Positions 1 to 9,800 of a stretch of DNA of 64,000 nt are shown piece after piece; the stretch's first letter is position 1; every line of letters starts with the position of its first letter. The position numbers and the translations under genes were made by a program. The stretch comes from Pseudotamlana agarivorans. Its GTDB lineage: Bacteria; Bacteroidota; Bacteroidia; Flavobacteriales; Flavobacteriaceae. The stretch lies in the NCBI RefSeq assembly GCF_018860245.1, contig NZ_JAHKPD010000012.1:124001-188000 (forward strand). Reading direction: 5' to 3'. The notes below the pieces were generated by a model, which worked only from the letters and a program-made list of their open reading frames with translations, searched no databases and was not told the origin of the DNA.

Positions 1-1913
1 TTTACATTTAAAGACGTTTCTATAGGTAAACCAATGCGGTCTTTAATGTTTCTAGTGAAGAGGTTTGTAGAAATAGTGAACGCATGTTTTTTAATTCTGA
101 AGGCACCAAATCTAAAACCAAGATTAAAGTTCTCACTACTTTCTGGGTTGATGCTTGGGTTTGCAATCACGTTATCACCATCGTTTCCAAATACTTCAAT
201 TTCATCCGGGAGCCTCACTGCTTTTTCAGCTGAAGTTAAAATACTAATGGTAGGCGTAAGCGCGTATGAAATGGCAAAACCATAACCTTCATCTTTGTTG
301 TTAGCCGAAGTGACATCATCTTCAAGTTGACCGGTACTGCTATTGATGAAAGGGTCAATATTCACGGTTTTTTGCTGATAGTATTTTCCGAAAAGATTCG
401 CTTTCAATTTGTTGTTGAAAGCATTTAATTCATAAGTCAGCGATAATATATTTTTATCTAAATCACGAGTTCCCACGAAAGTGTTTTCTAAAAGCGATTT
501 CAGTGCGTCGCTATCTTCACGATCAATGCCGCTATAGAAGTGATTAAACACAAATTTATGATGCCTGTTAATGCCATAGGATACACCAGTTCTTATGGAG
601 GCTACGTTTCTTTTTATGGTTGCTAATGTTGGTCCGCCTTCCTGTTGCGAGCCCCAAGAATAATCATATTCATCACCTTTGAAATCTATGGCGGGTTCTC
701 CCGTCCAACTATAGGCTTTGGCTACGGTATCGTTGACATTACGGTTTCTTTTTCCGAACGCACCATTGATGTTAACATCCAGTCCTTTTGTGAAAAGATC
801 TTTCTTTTGATAGGTCAGATTGGCTAGAAGGGCATCCGATTCTAAAAAACGATCTTTATACGGTGTAGTCGTCATAAAGGTACCGTGCTGTACTTCTTTA
901 AAATCATCAGAGCCTGTGACGCCTATAAAAAATTGATCGGCCCATTTTACATTGGTATAACCTACTTGAAACATGCCGCCGGTTGAGCGGTACGCATCAT
1001 TAAAACGTCGTGCGACTATTGGTGTTTGTACACCACCTAAACCTTTATCTACAACACTACGGCCCCAGACTTTGTAATTGTTATCTGAATAATTATTAAA
1101 AATGGATGCTTTTACGGTAAATCCGGAATCGTCAAAACGATACAAACCATTAACACTGGCTTGGATGGTGTTAAATGATCCGAAAGACACAGAAGCATTA
1201 AAGTTTGATTTTGTGCCTTTATGCATGACAATATTAATGGCACCACCAAGTGCGTCATCAGCCAAATAACCTGGAACAACACCCTTGTAAACTTCTATAC
1301 GTTTAATCATCGATGTTGGAATACTGTTTACACTAAAGGAAGAACCATAAATTGAAATAGGAATGCCATCAATAAATATGCGTACAGCACTACCCGATAA
1401 ACCGTTTAAACTAAACTGGGCTTGAGATCCTAAACCACCATTCTGACGAATTTTTACACCAACGGTGGTGTTTAATAGCTCAGTGGTTTGAATATTTCGT
1501 TGACTCACTTCTTTGGTTTCAATCACATTTACAGCAAAACCTTCATCTTCAATTTTCTCTTTTTGGGTTTTTGTACGTAAGTGAACTTCATCTAAATCTT
1601 GAAATTCTGTGATTTCTAAAACGTATTTTAAGGTTTGTTCAACAGCATTTATTTCGGCTTCTATAGTGTGCGGTTTGGCTTCTAAAGAATGGGTTTCTAT
1701 GGTGTATGTTCCGTAAGGCAGGTTTTTAAAAGCAAATTCACCATCAATACCCGATGAGGTCATACGTTCAATATTGCCACCTCTTAAAACCACTTGTGCT
1801 CCAAGTACAGGCTCGTCATTATTAAATGCGATTTCACCGTATAAGTGACCATTCTGGCTATAGCCAAATAGACTAAATAATAAGAGGAATATTGATGTTA
1901 AATATGTTTTCAA
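1..1913 (-). CDS. TonB-dependent outer-membrane receptor (C-terminus beyond window)
   Basis: This minus-strand reading frame is open from a TTG codon at 1913 to the window edge, about 637 residues, so the end of the beta-barrel is missing. The TTG start is chosen because it directly gives a clean signal peptide (MKTYLTSIFLLLFSLFGYSQ) and no in-frame ATG lies upstream. After it comes a carboxypeptidase-regulatory-like beta-sandwich (about residues 22-95), then a plug domain with the usual pattern of TTELLNTTVGVKIRQNGG and VRIFIDGIPI, then aromatic-rich barrel strands. The family imports siderophores, cofactors or glycans across the outer membrane using TonB energy. The substrate cannot be told here, and no SusD partner is visible on the available side. 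A canonical promoter precedes it. Family call is firm; substrate unknown. Confidence 0.9.
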   Translation of the reverse strand, partial: MKTYLTSIFLLLFSLFGYSQNGHLYGEIAFNNDEPVLGAQVVLRGGNIERMTSSGIDGEFAFKNLPYGTYTIETHSLEAKPHTIEAEINAVEQTLKYVLEITEFQDLDEVHLRTKTQKEKIEDEGFAVNVIETKEVSQRNIQTTELLNTTVGVKIRQNGGLGSQAQFSLNGLSGSAVRIFIDGIPISIYGSSFSVNSIPTSMIKRIEVYKGVVPGYLADDALGGAINIVMHKGTKSNFNASVSFGSFNTIQASVNGLYRFDDSGFTVKASIFNNYSDNNYKVWGRSVVDKGLGGVQTPIVARRFNDAYRSTGGMFQVGYTNVKWADQFFIGVTGSDDFKEVQHGTFMTTTPYKDRFLESDALLANLTYQKKDLFTKGLDVNINGAFGKRNRNVNDTVAKAYSWTGEPAIDFKGDEYDYSWGSQQEGGPTLATIKRNVASIRTGVSYGINRHHKFVFNHFYSGIDREDSDALKSLLENTFVGTRDLDKNILSLTYELNAFNNKLKANLFGKYYQQKTVNIDPFINSSTGQLEDDVTSANNKDEGYGFAISYALTPTISILTSAEKAVRLPDEIEVFGNDGDNVIANPSINPESSENFNLGFRFGAFRIKKHAFTISTNLFTRNIKDRIGLPIETSLNV

Positions 1914-1936
1914 AACAGACGTTATAAAAATTTTAA

Positions 1937-1967
1937 CAAAAGTATGTTTATTTAGACTAATTACAAA
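1937..1967 (-). promoter_or_regulatory. Bacteroidota-type promoter of the TonB receptor gene
   Basis: On the minus strand a TTTG box (1964-1967) is followed by exactly 19 nt and TACTTTTG (1937-1944). This matches the Bacteroidota consensus TTTG-N19-TAnnTTTG. It lies 23 nt upstream of the TTG start and supports that start choice. Confidence 0.7.
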
Positions 1968-2229
1968 TAAGGGTTTTATTTTTGAGTATATTTTATTTTT
2001 AGGCTAAAATTTGAAAAAAGTGCTAAGAATTGAGGCCTTAAATTAGAATTATTCTAAATACTATTTAGATTTATTATTAATAGTGTTTTTAGGAATGTTA
2101 AAATTTCAGCTCGGAATTGGATGAAATTTGGAGGATTATGTTAGAAAAGGGACCGTTTGATAATTAATAGTGAAAAATTTTATAATGACGGAAGACGGGG
2201 ACTAAATTTGAAGTTAAATATTAGAGGTT

Positions 2230-3247
2230 TGAAGTTTCAGGTTTCAAGTTGAGTCGTCGTTCCTGAAGAAAGTTGTATTTCCTTCTTGTAATAAGTTTCA
2301 GTTTATAGTTAAACAGTTTATATGGCAAACCAATAATCAATATTAAATCTCTGCGAAATCTTCTGTGTATTTCCGTGTTATAACCCCCAAGAGTAGGCTT
2401 CCAAAAACTAATAACCAATAACTACCAACCAGTAACCAACATAATTTCTCGCTAAGACGCTAAGTCGCCAAGCTATAGCGCGCAAAAATTAGTGGAATTA
2501 GTGAAATTGGTGTCAAAAAAAATCTCTGTGAGCCTCTGCGAAATCTTCTGTGTATCTCCGTGTCATAACCCCTCAAGAGTAAGCTACTAAAAACCAATAA
2601 CCACAAACCAACAACTAATAAAAAAACAGTGTCTAATAGTTTTAAGTTTCAGGTTAGTCGTCGTTCCTTAAGAAGGTTGTATTTCTTTCTTGTAATAAGT
2701 TTCAGCTTATAGTTAAACAGTTTATATGGCAAACCAATAATCATTATTAAATCTCTGTGAGCCTCTGCGAAATCCTCTGTGTATCTCCGTGTAACAACCT
2801 GTCAAGAGTAAGTCTCCAAAAACTAATAACCAATAACTAGCAACCAGTAACCAACATAATTTCTCGCTAAGACGCTAAGTCGCCAAGCTATAGCGCGCAA
2901 AAATTAGTGGTAATTAGTGAAATTGGTGTCAAAAAAAATCTCTGTGAACCTCTGCGAAATCCTCTGTGTATCTCCGTGTCATAACCCCTCAAGAGTAAGC
3001 TACTAAAAACCAATAACCACAAACCAACAACTAATAAAAAAACAGTGTCTAATAGTTTAAAGTTTAAAGTTTCAGGATAGTCGTCGTTTCTGAAGAAAGT
3101 TGTATTTCCTTCTTGTAATAAGTTTCAGTTTATAGTTAAACAGTTTATATGGCAAACCAATAATCAATATTAAATCTCTGTGAGCCTCTGCGAAATCCTC
3201 TGTGTATCTCCGTGTAACAACTTCTCAAGAGTAAGTCTCCAAAAACC
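2230..3247. repeat. Tandem array of about 410-bp units (roughly 2.4 copies)
   Basis: The 1.3-kb gap 1914-3248 holds no convincing gene. From about 2230 it is a direct repeat: the word GTCGTCGTT starts at 2253, 2657 and 3080 (spacing 404 and 423), and ATAATTTCTCGCTAAGACGC starts at 2441 and 2856 (spacing 415). Inside each unit are shorter internal words (CTCTGTGAGCC, CTCTGCGAAATC, CTCTGTGTATC, CTCCGTGT). The same words recur near 35.8, 41.0 and 45.2-45.5 kb. The last unit stops right at the 3' end of dinB. No ORF is conserved between units. Confidence 0.85.
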
Positions 3248-3248
3248 A

Positions 3249-4346
3249 TCAAAAATCAATTTTCAATTGTACGCTCAAGCTTTTTTTCTCTGGAGCTTTT
3301 TTGGTTTCAGTATTTAAGTTTGAGATGGAAATACCTAAAAGCCGAACCGAATTATTTAATTTCTCCTGATATAATAAAGATTTTGCGGTTTCTAGAATAA
3401 TGTCTTTATCGTTAATATAATAAGGCAAGGTTTTGCTTCTAGTTTGTAAAGTGAAATCGCTGTATTTAATTTTTAGAGTAATCGTTTTTCCGGCAACTTT
3501 ATTTTTTGAAAGTCTTCGCGATACTTCCTCAGAAATGTGGTCTAGTTTTTCAAGCATAAACACTTCCGAAGATAAATTTTTACTAAAAGTCCGTTCGGCG
3601 GCTAAACTTTTTCTGATGCGATTTGGTTTCACCTGGCTGGTATGAATACCTCTAACCACATGATAATAGTAACGCCCCGATTTCCCGAAGTGAGTTTCTA
3701 AATATTCAAGCGATTTGTTTTTTAAATCCAATCCCGTAAAAATGCCTTTTTGATACATTTTTTCGGCAGTGACTTTCCCTACGCCATAAAATTTTCGAAT
3801 GTCTAATACTTCTAAAAAAGAAAGGACTTCTTCTGGGTTAACCGTTTTTTGTCCGTTAGGCTTATTATAATCGCTCGCGACTTTTGCTATAAATTTATTG
3901 ATTGAAATACCTGCTGAAGCTGTTAAACCCACTTCTTGAAAAATACGTTCACGAATTTCTTCAGCAATTAAAGAAGCACTGGGGTTGCCTTTTTTGTTTT
4001 GGGTGACATCTAAATAGGCTTCATCTAGGGATAGCGGTTCTACCAAATCGGTGTAGTCTAAAAAAATGCTTCTAATCTTTTTTGAAATTTCAGTATAGCG
4101 TTCAAAATTGGTTTTTACGAAAATAAGTTCCGGACAAAGTTTCGCAGCTAAATTTCCAGACATGGCACTTTTAACACCAAATTTTCGGGCTTCATAGCTG
4201 GCGGCGCTAATGACGCCTCGGTTTCCCGAACCACCAACGGCTATAGCTTTACCTTTTAATTCTGGGTGATCCAATTGTGCGACCGATGCGTAAAAAGCAT
4301 CCATATCGACATGAATTATTTTTCTTATTGGTAAATCGGATAACAT
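3249..4346 (-). CDS. dinB: DNA polymerase IV (Y-family translesion polymerase)
   Basis: 365 residues, a typical Pol IV length. The N-terminus IIHVDMDAFYASVAQLDHPELKG carries the first catalytic Asp (VDMDAFY), and LSLDEAYLDVT carries the second acidic pair (DE), so the active site is intact. The palm/fingers are followed by helix-hairpin-helix thumb motifs (IRKFYGVGKVTAEKM) and a little-finger domain (about 240-345). The C-terminus ends in QLKIDF, which resembles a beta-clamp-binding peptide. It would copy past damaged bases with low fidelity. A TAAATTTA box lies 4 nt before the ATG, suggesting a very short or absent leader. A second, distinct Y-family polymerase is encoded at 28382-29599. Confidence 0.95.
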   Translation of the reverse strand: MLSDLPIRKIIHVDMDAFYASVAQLDHPELKGKAIAVGGSGNRGVISAASYEARKFGVKSAMSGNLAAKLCPELIFVKTNFERYTEISKKIRSIFLDYTDLVEPLSLDEAYLDVTQNKKGNPSASLIAEEIRERIFQEVGLTASAGISINKFIAKVASDYNKPNGQKTVNPEEVLSFLEVLDIRKFYGVGKVTAEKMYQKGIFTGLDLKNKSLEYLETHFGKSGRYYYHVVRGIHTSQVKPNRIRKSLAAERTFSKNLSSEVFMLEKLDHISEEVSRRLSKNKVAGKTITLKIKYSDFTLQTRSKTLPYYINDKDIILETAKSLLYQEKLNNSVRLLGISISNLNTETKKAPEKKSLSVQLKIDF

Positions 4347-4513
4347 ACTGTAAATTTATGAATTCCTGAGCAGTCATGAATTGTATGACTTCAGAATTAA
4401 AAAAAAATGAAGGTTGGTGGCTTGTAGCGTGCTTTTAAAATTAAAAGTGTTTGGTGGCTCATCTTTAATAGAATTAATAGTAAAGCAAGCTTTTTTAAGC
4501 AGAAGTAGGAAAT

Positions 4514-4984
4514 ATGATAGAAATTGAACGTAAGTTTTTAGTGCATTCTGAAGCTTTTAAAAATGAGGCTTTTAAGCAAACTAGAATTTGCCAAGGGTAT
4601 TTAAATTCTAATAAAGAGCGTGCTGTGCGTATTCGTATTAAGGGCAATTTAGGTTTTATTACAGTTAAAGGGCCGTCGTCGTCATCTGGTTTATCTCGTT
4701 TTGAATGGGAAAGAGAAATAGCTCAAGATGAAGCGCTAGCACTTTTAAAGCTTTGTGAAGAAACTGTAATTGATAAGATACGTTATGAAGTGCAGGTTGG
4801 TGAACATATTTTTGAAGTTGATGAGTTTTTTGGAGATAATCAAGGATTAATTGTTGCTGAAGTTGAGCTAAAAAGCGAAATTGAAACGTATATAAAACCC
4901 GATTGGGTAGCTAAAGAGGTTACCGGAGACGTAAAATATTATAATTCCCAATTAAGTAAAAACCCGTTTAAATTATGGAAATAA
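4514..4984 (+). CDS. CYTH-domain protein (triphosphate-binding)
   Basis: 156 residues, the usual size of a stand-alone CYTH protein. The N-terminal signature ExExK is present (IEIERKFLV), followed by alternating basic and acidic strands (RAVRIRIKGN, FITVKGP, RFEWEREI, IRYEV, FEVDEFFG, GLIVAEVELKSE) that form the tunnel of the triphosphate-tunnel fold. Bacterial relatives are mostly inorganic triphosphatases or of unknown substrate; class IV adenylate cyclase activity is possible but less likely. It is the first gene of a three-gene plus-strand unit: its last 10 bases overlap the next gene. No clear promoter box was found in 4347-4513. Confidence 0.9.
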   Translation: MIEIERKFLVHSEAFKNEAFKQTRICQGYLNSNKERAVRIRIKGNLGFITVKGPSSSSGLSRFEWEREIAQDEALALLKLCEETVIDKIRYEVQVGEHIFEVDEFFGDNQGLIVAEVELKSEIETYIKPDWVAKEVTGDVKYYNSQLSKNPFKLWK

Positions 4985-5538
4985 TAAAAAAAATAGCCCC
5001 CGTTTTTTTAATCATGTTGTCTGTTTTCGCTTGTCATGATGAGGCGGAAAAAGCACCAGAGCCTATAGTGCTAACTCCAGAAGAAATTGCTGTAAATAGA
5101 GTAAAAGATTCTTTGTATACCGTCTATATTAACGAAGCGGCTTCGAAAAAAACACAGCAAGAAATTAAAGAAGCCCTTAAAAAGAAGGGGTATAAAACTT
5201 TCGATTTTGTGGATGAAAAAACTCAAGACACTATTTTAATGCAGCAATATTTTATAGCATTTTTAAAGTCTGGTGCTATTCGCGGGCAAAATGAAGAGGA
5301 AGCTGCCGAACTTCAAGAACAACATTTAGAATATCTTGGGAAATTATATAACGAAGGTCATGCCGATATTTCAGGACCTTTTGGTGATGAGAGCGATTTT
5401 AGAGGTATTACCATTTATAATGTACCAACAAAAAAAATGGCAGAACGTTTAGCAAATGACGATCCTATGGTGAAAGCAAACCGTTTAGAAGTTGAGGTAC
5501 ACCCTTGGTGGGCGGCTAAAGGCTACCATTTGAGATAA
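4975..5538 (+). CDS. Predicted lipoprotein with YCII-like domain
   Basis: 187 residues. The N-terminus MEIIKKIAPVFLIMLSVFACHD is a lipoprotein signal with the lipidated Cys near residue 20, so the protein should be membrane-anchored and face the periplasm or outer membrane. A charged, helical linker (about 30-75) precedes a region from about 80 to 180 (FIAFLKSGAIRGQ, EQHLEYLGKLYNEGHADISGPFG, RGITIYNVPTKKMAERLANDDPMVKANRLEVEVHPWW). This resembles the YCII-related alpha/beta ferredoxin-like fold, whose members usually carry a conserved His and Asp. Secreted lipidated versions are common in Flavobacteriia but their role is unknown. It overlaps genes on both sides (10 bases and 1 base), so it is co-transcribed with them. 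Confidence 0.75.
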   Translation: MEIIKKIAPVFLIMLSVFACHDEAEKAPEPIVLTPEEIAVNRVKDSLYTVYINEAASKKTQQEIKEALKKKGYKTFDFVDEKTQDTILMQQYFIAFLKSGAIRGQNEEEAAELQEQHLEYLGKLYNEGHADISGPFGDESDFRGITIYNVPTKKMAERLANDDPMVKANRLEVEVHPWWAAKGYHLR

Positions 5539-6413
5539 TGCGAAAATTTATTAGAGGTTCATACCGCATCTTAAATGTAATTATCATTATTGCACTATTG
5601 ATGTTGCATTTTATTATCAAAGACAGGACTTACGAGCTGTCTTTGTTGTTTTATCCTTTACCGTTACCCGTAATTATCTTAATTGTGTTAGGACTTTCTA
5701 TTTTTCTTGGGAAGTGGCGTAAGTACAATTTATTTTTAGCTGGATTATTGCTTGTTATTTGGTTGGGACGCAGTTTTAGATTTAGCATCGCTGAACCCAT
5801 TAAAGATTCTGATATTGAAATTGTGTTTTGGAATACTTCAAGAGTTCATAAATTTAAAGATGCCATTACTCAATATGGTGATTTTCCTGATGTCATGGTA
5901 CTTGCCGAAGCCAGTGATACCGATTTTAAGGATTTACAGAAAAAATATCCCGATTATAGTTTTTATAAATCGACAAGAGAGCTTTCTATTTTCTCTAAGC
6001 ACCCCATGAAAATCATTTCAGATGTGACGTCTAATTACCATACCTCTGTAGTTCATTTTGAAACGTGTAACCTGCATTTTTATGCTGTAGATGTTACAGG
6101 AAGTAGAGATGTGCCACGACATTGGGAGTTAGATTATGTGGATGCCCATTTAGAATTTCAAGAGCGAACCATTGTTTTGGGCGATTTTAATTTGCCTTAT
6201 GAATCGGTTTATTTTGAAGTGATTAGAGCGCAATTTAACCATTGGTTTTCTTCAAAAGGCAATGGTTTTAGAGAAACCTGGCCATGGGAATTGCCTTTAT
6301 TGTCTTTGGATCATATATGGGTGTCTAAAGATCTTGAGATTTTAGATTCAAAAAAAATAAACTCGTTAGAATCGGATCATGAAATGATAAAGACCGTTGT
6401 TTTGAGGGAATAA
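5538..6413 (+). CDS. Membrane-anchored endonuclease/exonuclease/phosphatase-family protein
   Basis: 291 residues. Three hydrophobic segments occupy about residues 10-85 (LNVIIIIALLMLHFII, LPVIILIVLGLSIFL, LFLAGLLLVIWLG), then a catalytic domain begins at IEIVFWNTSR. The EEP signatures GDFN (VLGDFNLP) and the terminal SDH (LESDHEMIK), with SLDHIWVS between, are present, so the metal site looks intact. The domain faces the outside if the helices follow the usual topology. Families with this design cleave phosphodiesters or phosphoesters; the substrate is unknown. Its ATG shares one base with the stop of the preceding lipoprotein gene. It is the last gene of the unit, and a repeat block starts immediately after. 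Confidence 0.85.
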   Translation: MRKFIRGSYRILNVIIIIALLMLHFIIKDRTYELSLLFYPLPLPVIILIVLGLSIFLGKWRKYNLFLAGLLLVIWLGRSFRFSIAEPIKDSDIEIVFWNTSRVHKFKDAITQYGDFPDVMVLAEASDTDFKDLQKKYPDYSFYKSTRELSIFSKHPMKIISDVTSNYHTSVVHFETCNLHFYAVDVTGSRDVPRHWELDYVDAHLEFQERTIVLGDFNLPYESVYFEVIRAQFNHWFSSKGNGFRETWPWELPLLSLDHIWVSKDLEILDSKKINSLESDHEMIKTVVLRE

Positions 6414-6846
6414 TTCAGCAATTAAAAATGAAAAGTTAATAATGAAAAATTTCACGTATTGTCAGTGGTCTTCCATCTTCGATCAAGGTTTTCATCTAAA
6501 CATGTCATGTGAAAAGATTCTTCAGTCGTACCTCCTTCTGAATGACAAGACATAAATAAACAATTCCTAACTATCACCCATGGTTACACGATTAAACGTA
6601 TCAACAATTCCAATAATCAATAATCAATAAAAAATAAACAATTCCACTGATGCTAGCTTCTCGACTCCGCTCGAAGACCGTTAATATATATGATTCCTAC
6701 CGGTGTTCGAGCGGAGTCGAGAACAGTTAAACAATCAATTAATTAAAAATAAAACGTGAACCGTCACACGTAAACCAATTAATCAATAATCAATTCTTAG
6801 TCGTACAGCCCCGATTAAACACATAAACGCTTAAACAAATAAACAG
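6414..6846. repeat. Long intergenic repeat block, copy 1
   Basis: This gap contains no gene. It starts with a module (word TTCACGTATTGTCAGTGG at 6451) found again at 11661, 16788, 17005 and 17222. Within it is a 35-nt element (6512-6546, minus orientation) that recurs at 11722, 16849, 17066, 17283 and, in the opposite orientation, 53829. It continues with CAATAATCAATA-type words and an 18-bp inverted repeat, then about 115 bp running into the stop codon of the giant gene. Nearly the whole block is repeated at 11635-12048 downstream of the next paralogue. Confidence 0.85.
6658..6723. repeat. Perfect 18-bp inverted repeat
   Basis: TTCTCGACTCCGCTCGAA (6658-6675) and its exact reverse complement (6706-6723) flank a 30-bp AT-rich spacer. 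It could fold as a cruciform or a long hairpin in RNA, but has no U-tract and is not an obvious terminator. A second copy with one mismatch lies at 11876-11941. Confidence 0.9.
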
Positions 6847-9800
6847 CTACTCCGCCACAATCACTTTCTTAGACAGCTCGATATTTTCTGTTTGCACGGA
6901 AAACACATACAAACCAGTGGCTAAATGTGTTGGGATTTCCAAGCGGTTTTCGGAGGTATTTAATTGTTTACTATATACCATTTGCCCCAAGGTATTCACA
7001 GCAGTTAAGCTTTTTAAAGTGGTGTTTTTGGGGTTGTTAATAATAAGGCTTGTGTTTTGTTTGTTGTAAAACAGTTTTACCCCAAGTTTGTTGCTTTCTT
7101 CTTCTATGTTTAAAGTTTGATCGGAAAAAGCAAGTGCAAAACGCCCTATCGTTTCTCCTTTACTAACAGTGGCATCGTAAGGGGCCTGTTTGAGGTCGTG
7201 GTAGGTGTCAAAATCCTTTAAATACACGTTATAATTTTGCGCATCGTTTTGTAGGGAATCAATGCTAAAGGTCACAATACCACCGTTATCACTGGCTTTT
7301 TCTCTGGTTTTAACGATAAGAGGTAAAATGGTGGATGCCTCGATGGTATCAATCCCTTGAATCACGTATTTATCGTTTTCTATTTCCCAAGACATATCTT
7401 CTGGGAGGTCTTCGATGAGTTTGGCATCATAACCCCAATCCACATTTTGGGTGGCACTGGTGTCTACAGTTGTGAGTAACTGCCTTTGATAACCTAGGGG
7501 AGAGCTGTATTTTAACCTAATTTTTGGTCGGGTATCGCCCGTTTTTACGTTGGTGGTTTTTGAAGTTTTGGTATTGGTTTCTTTTATAAACACCGATTCG
7601 GTGCCTTCTGTTTTAAAAATACGTTGTGAGTTTTGAAATGTTATTATATTAGTATTTCTAGCTTCTACAAAAAAGCCTTGTGCTACTGGAATGTATTGCT
7701 TAGGTAATTTAGTAGATATTACATTTGCAATAGGAGGTATCGCGCTTGGTGCTGTTACGTGTGGTGCGGCTCCAGATAAATTATAGGTACCATAACTACC
7801 TTCGTAATCGGCTAAAAAGTGTGAACCACCACCAACATGCTCCCAATAATATAAACTCCCTGTGATGACACCTTGGTTGTCACTAATAAATAAATTGGCA
7901 TCTATGGCAGAAGGATAAGGGTTTCCTATTAAATATTCGTTTCCTGAGAATATACCTAATTCTAAGGAGCCATTGTTAGGTATTCCTTCAAACACATAAT
8001 TTATTTCTGTACCAATTGGCCCTGATCCTGGACCCTTCATGGTAAAACCTTCACCTGCATTTATGGTTCCAGTGCTTAATACGCGATTCCACTTCCAATA
8101 ATTATTAGCAACATTATTATATACGTTTATCCAATATTCGGCAATTTTTACAGGTGTAGAGGAGTCATCTCCATCATAACCGCTAACAAAATCTATTGGC
8201 ACCGTAGGGTCTGAACCATTATTGTCATTTTTTAAAACATCCTTAACCGTATAGGTAAATGGTGCCCCAGAGCTAGAGTGTACTGGCGACGACCAATAAT
8301 TATAACTGTATTTGTTAACCGTGCCCTGCTGGTCGCGTTGTAAGTATCCCTCACCATCTTCTTCTAATTTACTGTCTTGGGTTTGTATAAGTTGCGATTC
8401 ACCTTGTAAATCAATTAAAGCTTTAGTGCCTGTAGTGCCTTTAGTACCTATATCGAGATACCATGAGTTGTTTAAAGCAACGTCTGGTTGTACTTCGAGG
8501 GAAGCGTCGTTGTTTATAAGTAAACCTATAGTGTTTTGTTCTTGAGAAGTGGTGACGTGATTTTTAATTCGTACAATAGGGTAATTATTTGGTGCATTAC
8601 CCCAAATATCCCAAACATCACCATGTAGCCAAGTTGTTTCTATATTCCAATCACCGTCGTTTACCGTTTCAAAAGGCATAGGCGCCGTTTGAAAATAAAT
8701 TTCTTTGACATTGTAAATGGTGGCATCAACACCCGAGGTAGATAAATCTATTAACTGATCGTCTGTATATGTGTCCATTTTGTAATAACGGATTAAGCTG
8801 GTTGATAGCGATGGGTTAATTTCTCTAGGAATAATTTTACCAACTGTAAAATTATTATTTTCATCCAATTCTTGACACATCATATGCTGGATGTCTGTTG
8901 GGGTTAGGGTTTCGTTAAACACGCGAACCTCATCTATTTGGCCTTTAAAAAAAGCACTACCAGTTGGAGTCTTACCAATACGGAAATTTATTCCAGTACC
9001 ATTTATCAATGGACTACCTGATAATGTGTCTTTGTTTTCTCCGTTTATATAAATACCATAATCACCACTAGAATAAGCACAAGCAATGTTTACCCATTTT
9101 CCCTGAATTATGGGAGCACTTAAAATTTCTGCCGAGTTTACAACTAACTTCACATCACCCGAAGAATATACTAAACTAATATTTTCTTGTCCCATAATTT
9201 CTTGTGTATTAAATCCAGATGCATCGATATTAACCCAACACATCATTGTACCGTTAGAAGCATTGTTTAAAAATTCAGGCGTTTCCACATAATCATTACG
9301 CCCATCAAAGTACAGGCTGTAGCTGCCGTCTATAGCTCTTGGGGAGCCGTGAGCGCCTGTATCGCTGTCTAAACCGTCCATGATGCCGTCTTGATCGGCG
9401 TCGGTTGAACCGTCTATAACGCCGTTATTATCACCATCTAAGTTGGGGTATAGATGGTCAATGGCTAAAATATCATAATCAGCACCATTAGATTTTATAT
9501 TTAGATAATCGGGGATTCCGCTGGTAGTTTTAATAGGATCATCGTAGCCGTTTAACCCAAAACCATCTAGGGTATCCATAGTATCGAGTACCCCATCGCC
9601 ATCGGTGTCTGGGCCATCGCCTAGGCCGTTTCCAGTGACGTCTATATCGCCTAAGCCATCGTATTCGAGGGTGTCAAAAATACCATCGTTATCGGAGTCT
9701 AGGTCGAGGTAGTTTGGTGTGCCGTCGTTATCGGAGTCTAAGGCATCATCAATATCACCTATATTAGATTCATAATTGTCATGCATGCCGTTGTTGTCTG

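Noticed and set aside
2221-2418. 65-codon minus-strand frame in the repeat array
   Set aside because: It lies wholly inside the tandem repeat, its translation is low in information, and the other repeat copies do not keep the frame.
6658-6723. Inverted repeat as insertion-sequence ends
   Set aside because: The arms are separated by just 30 bp with no room for a transposase, and no target-site duplication is visible.
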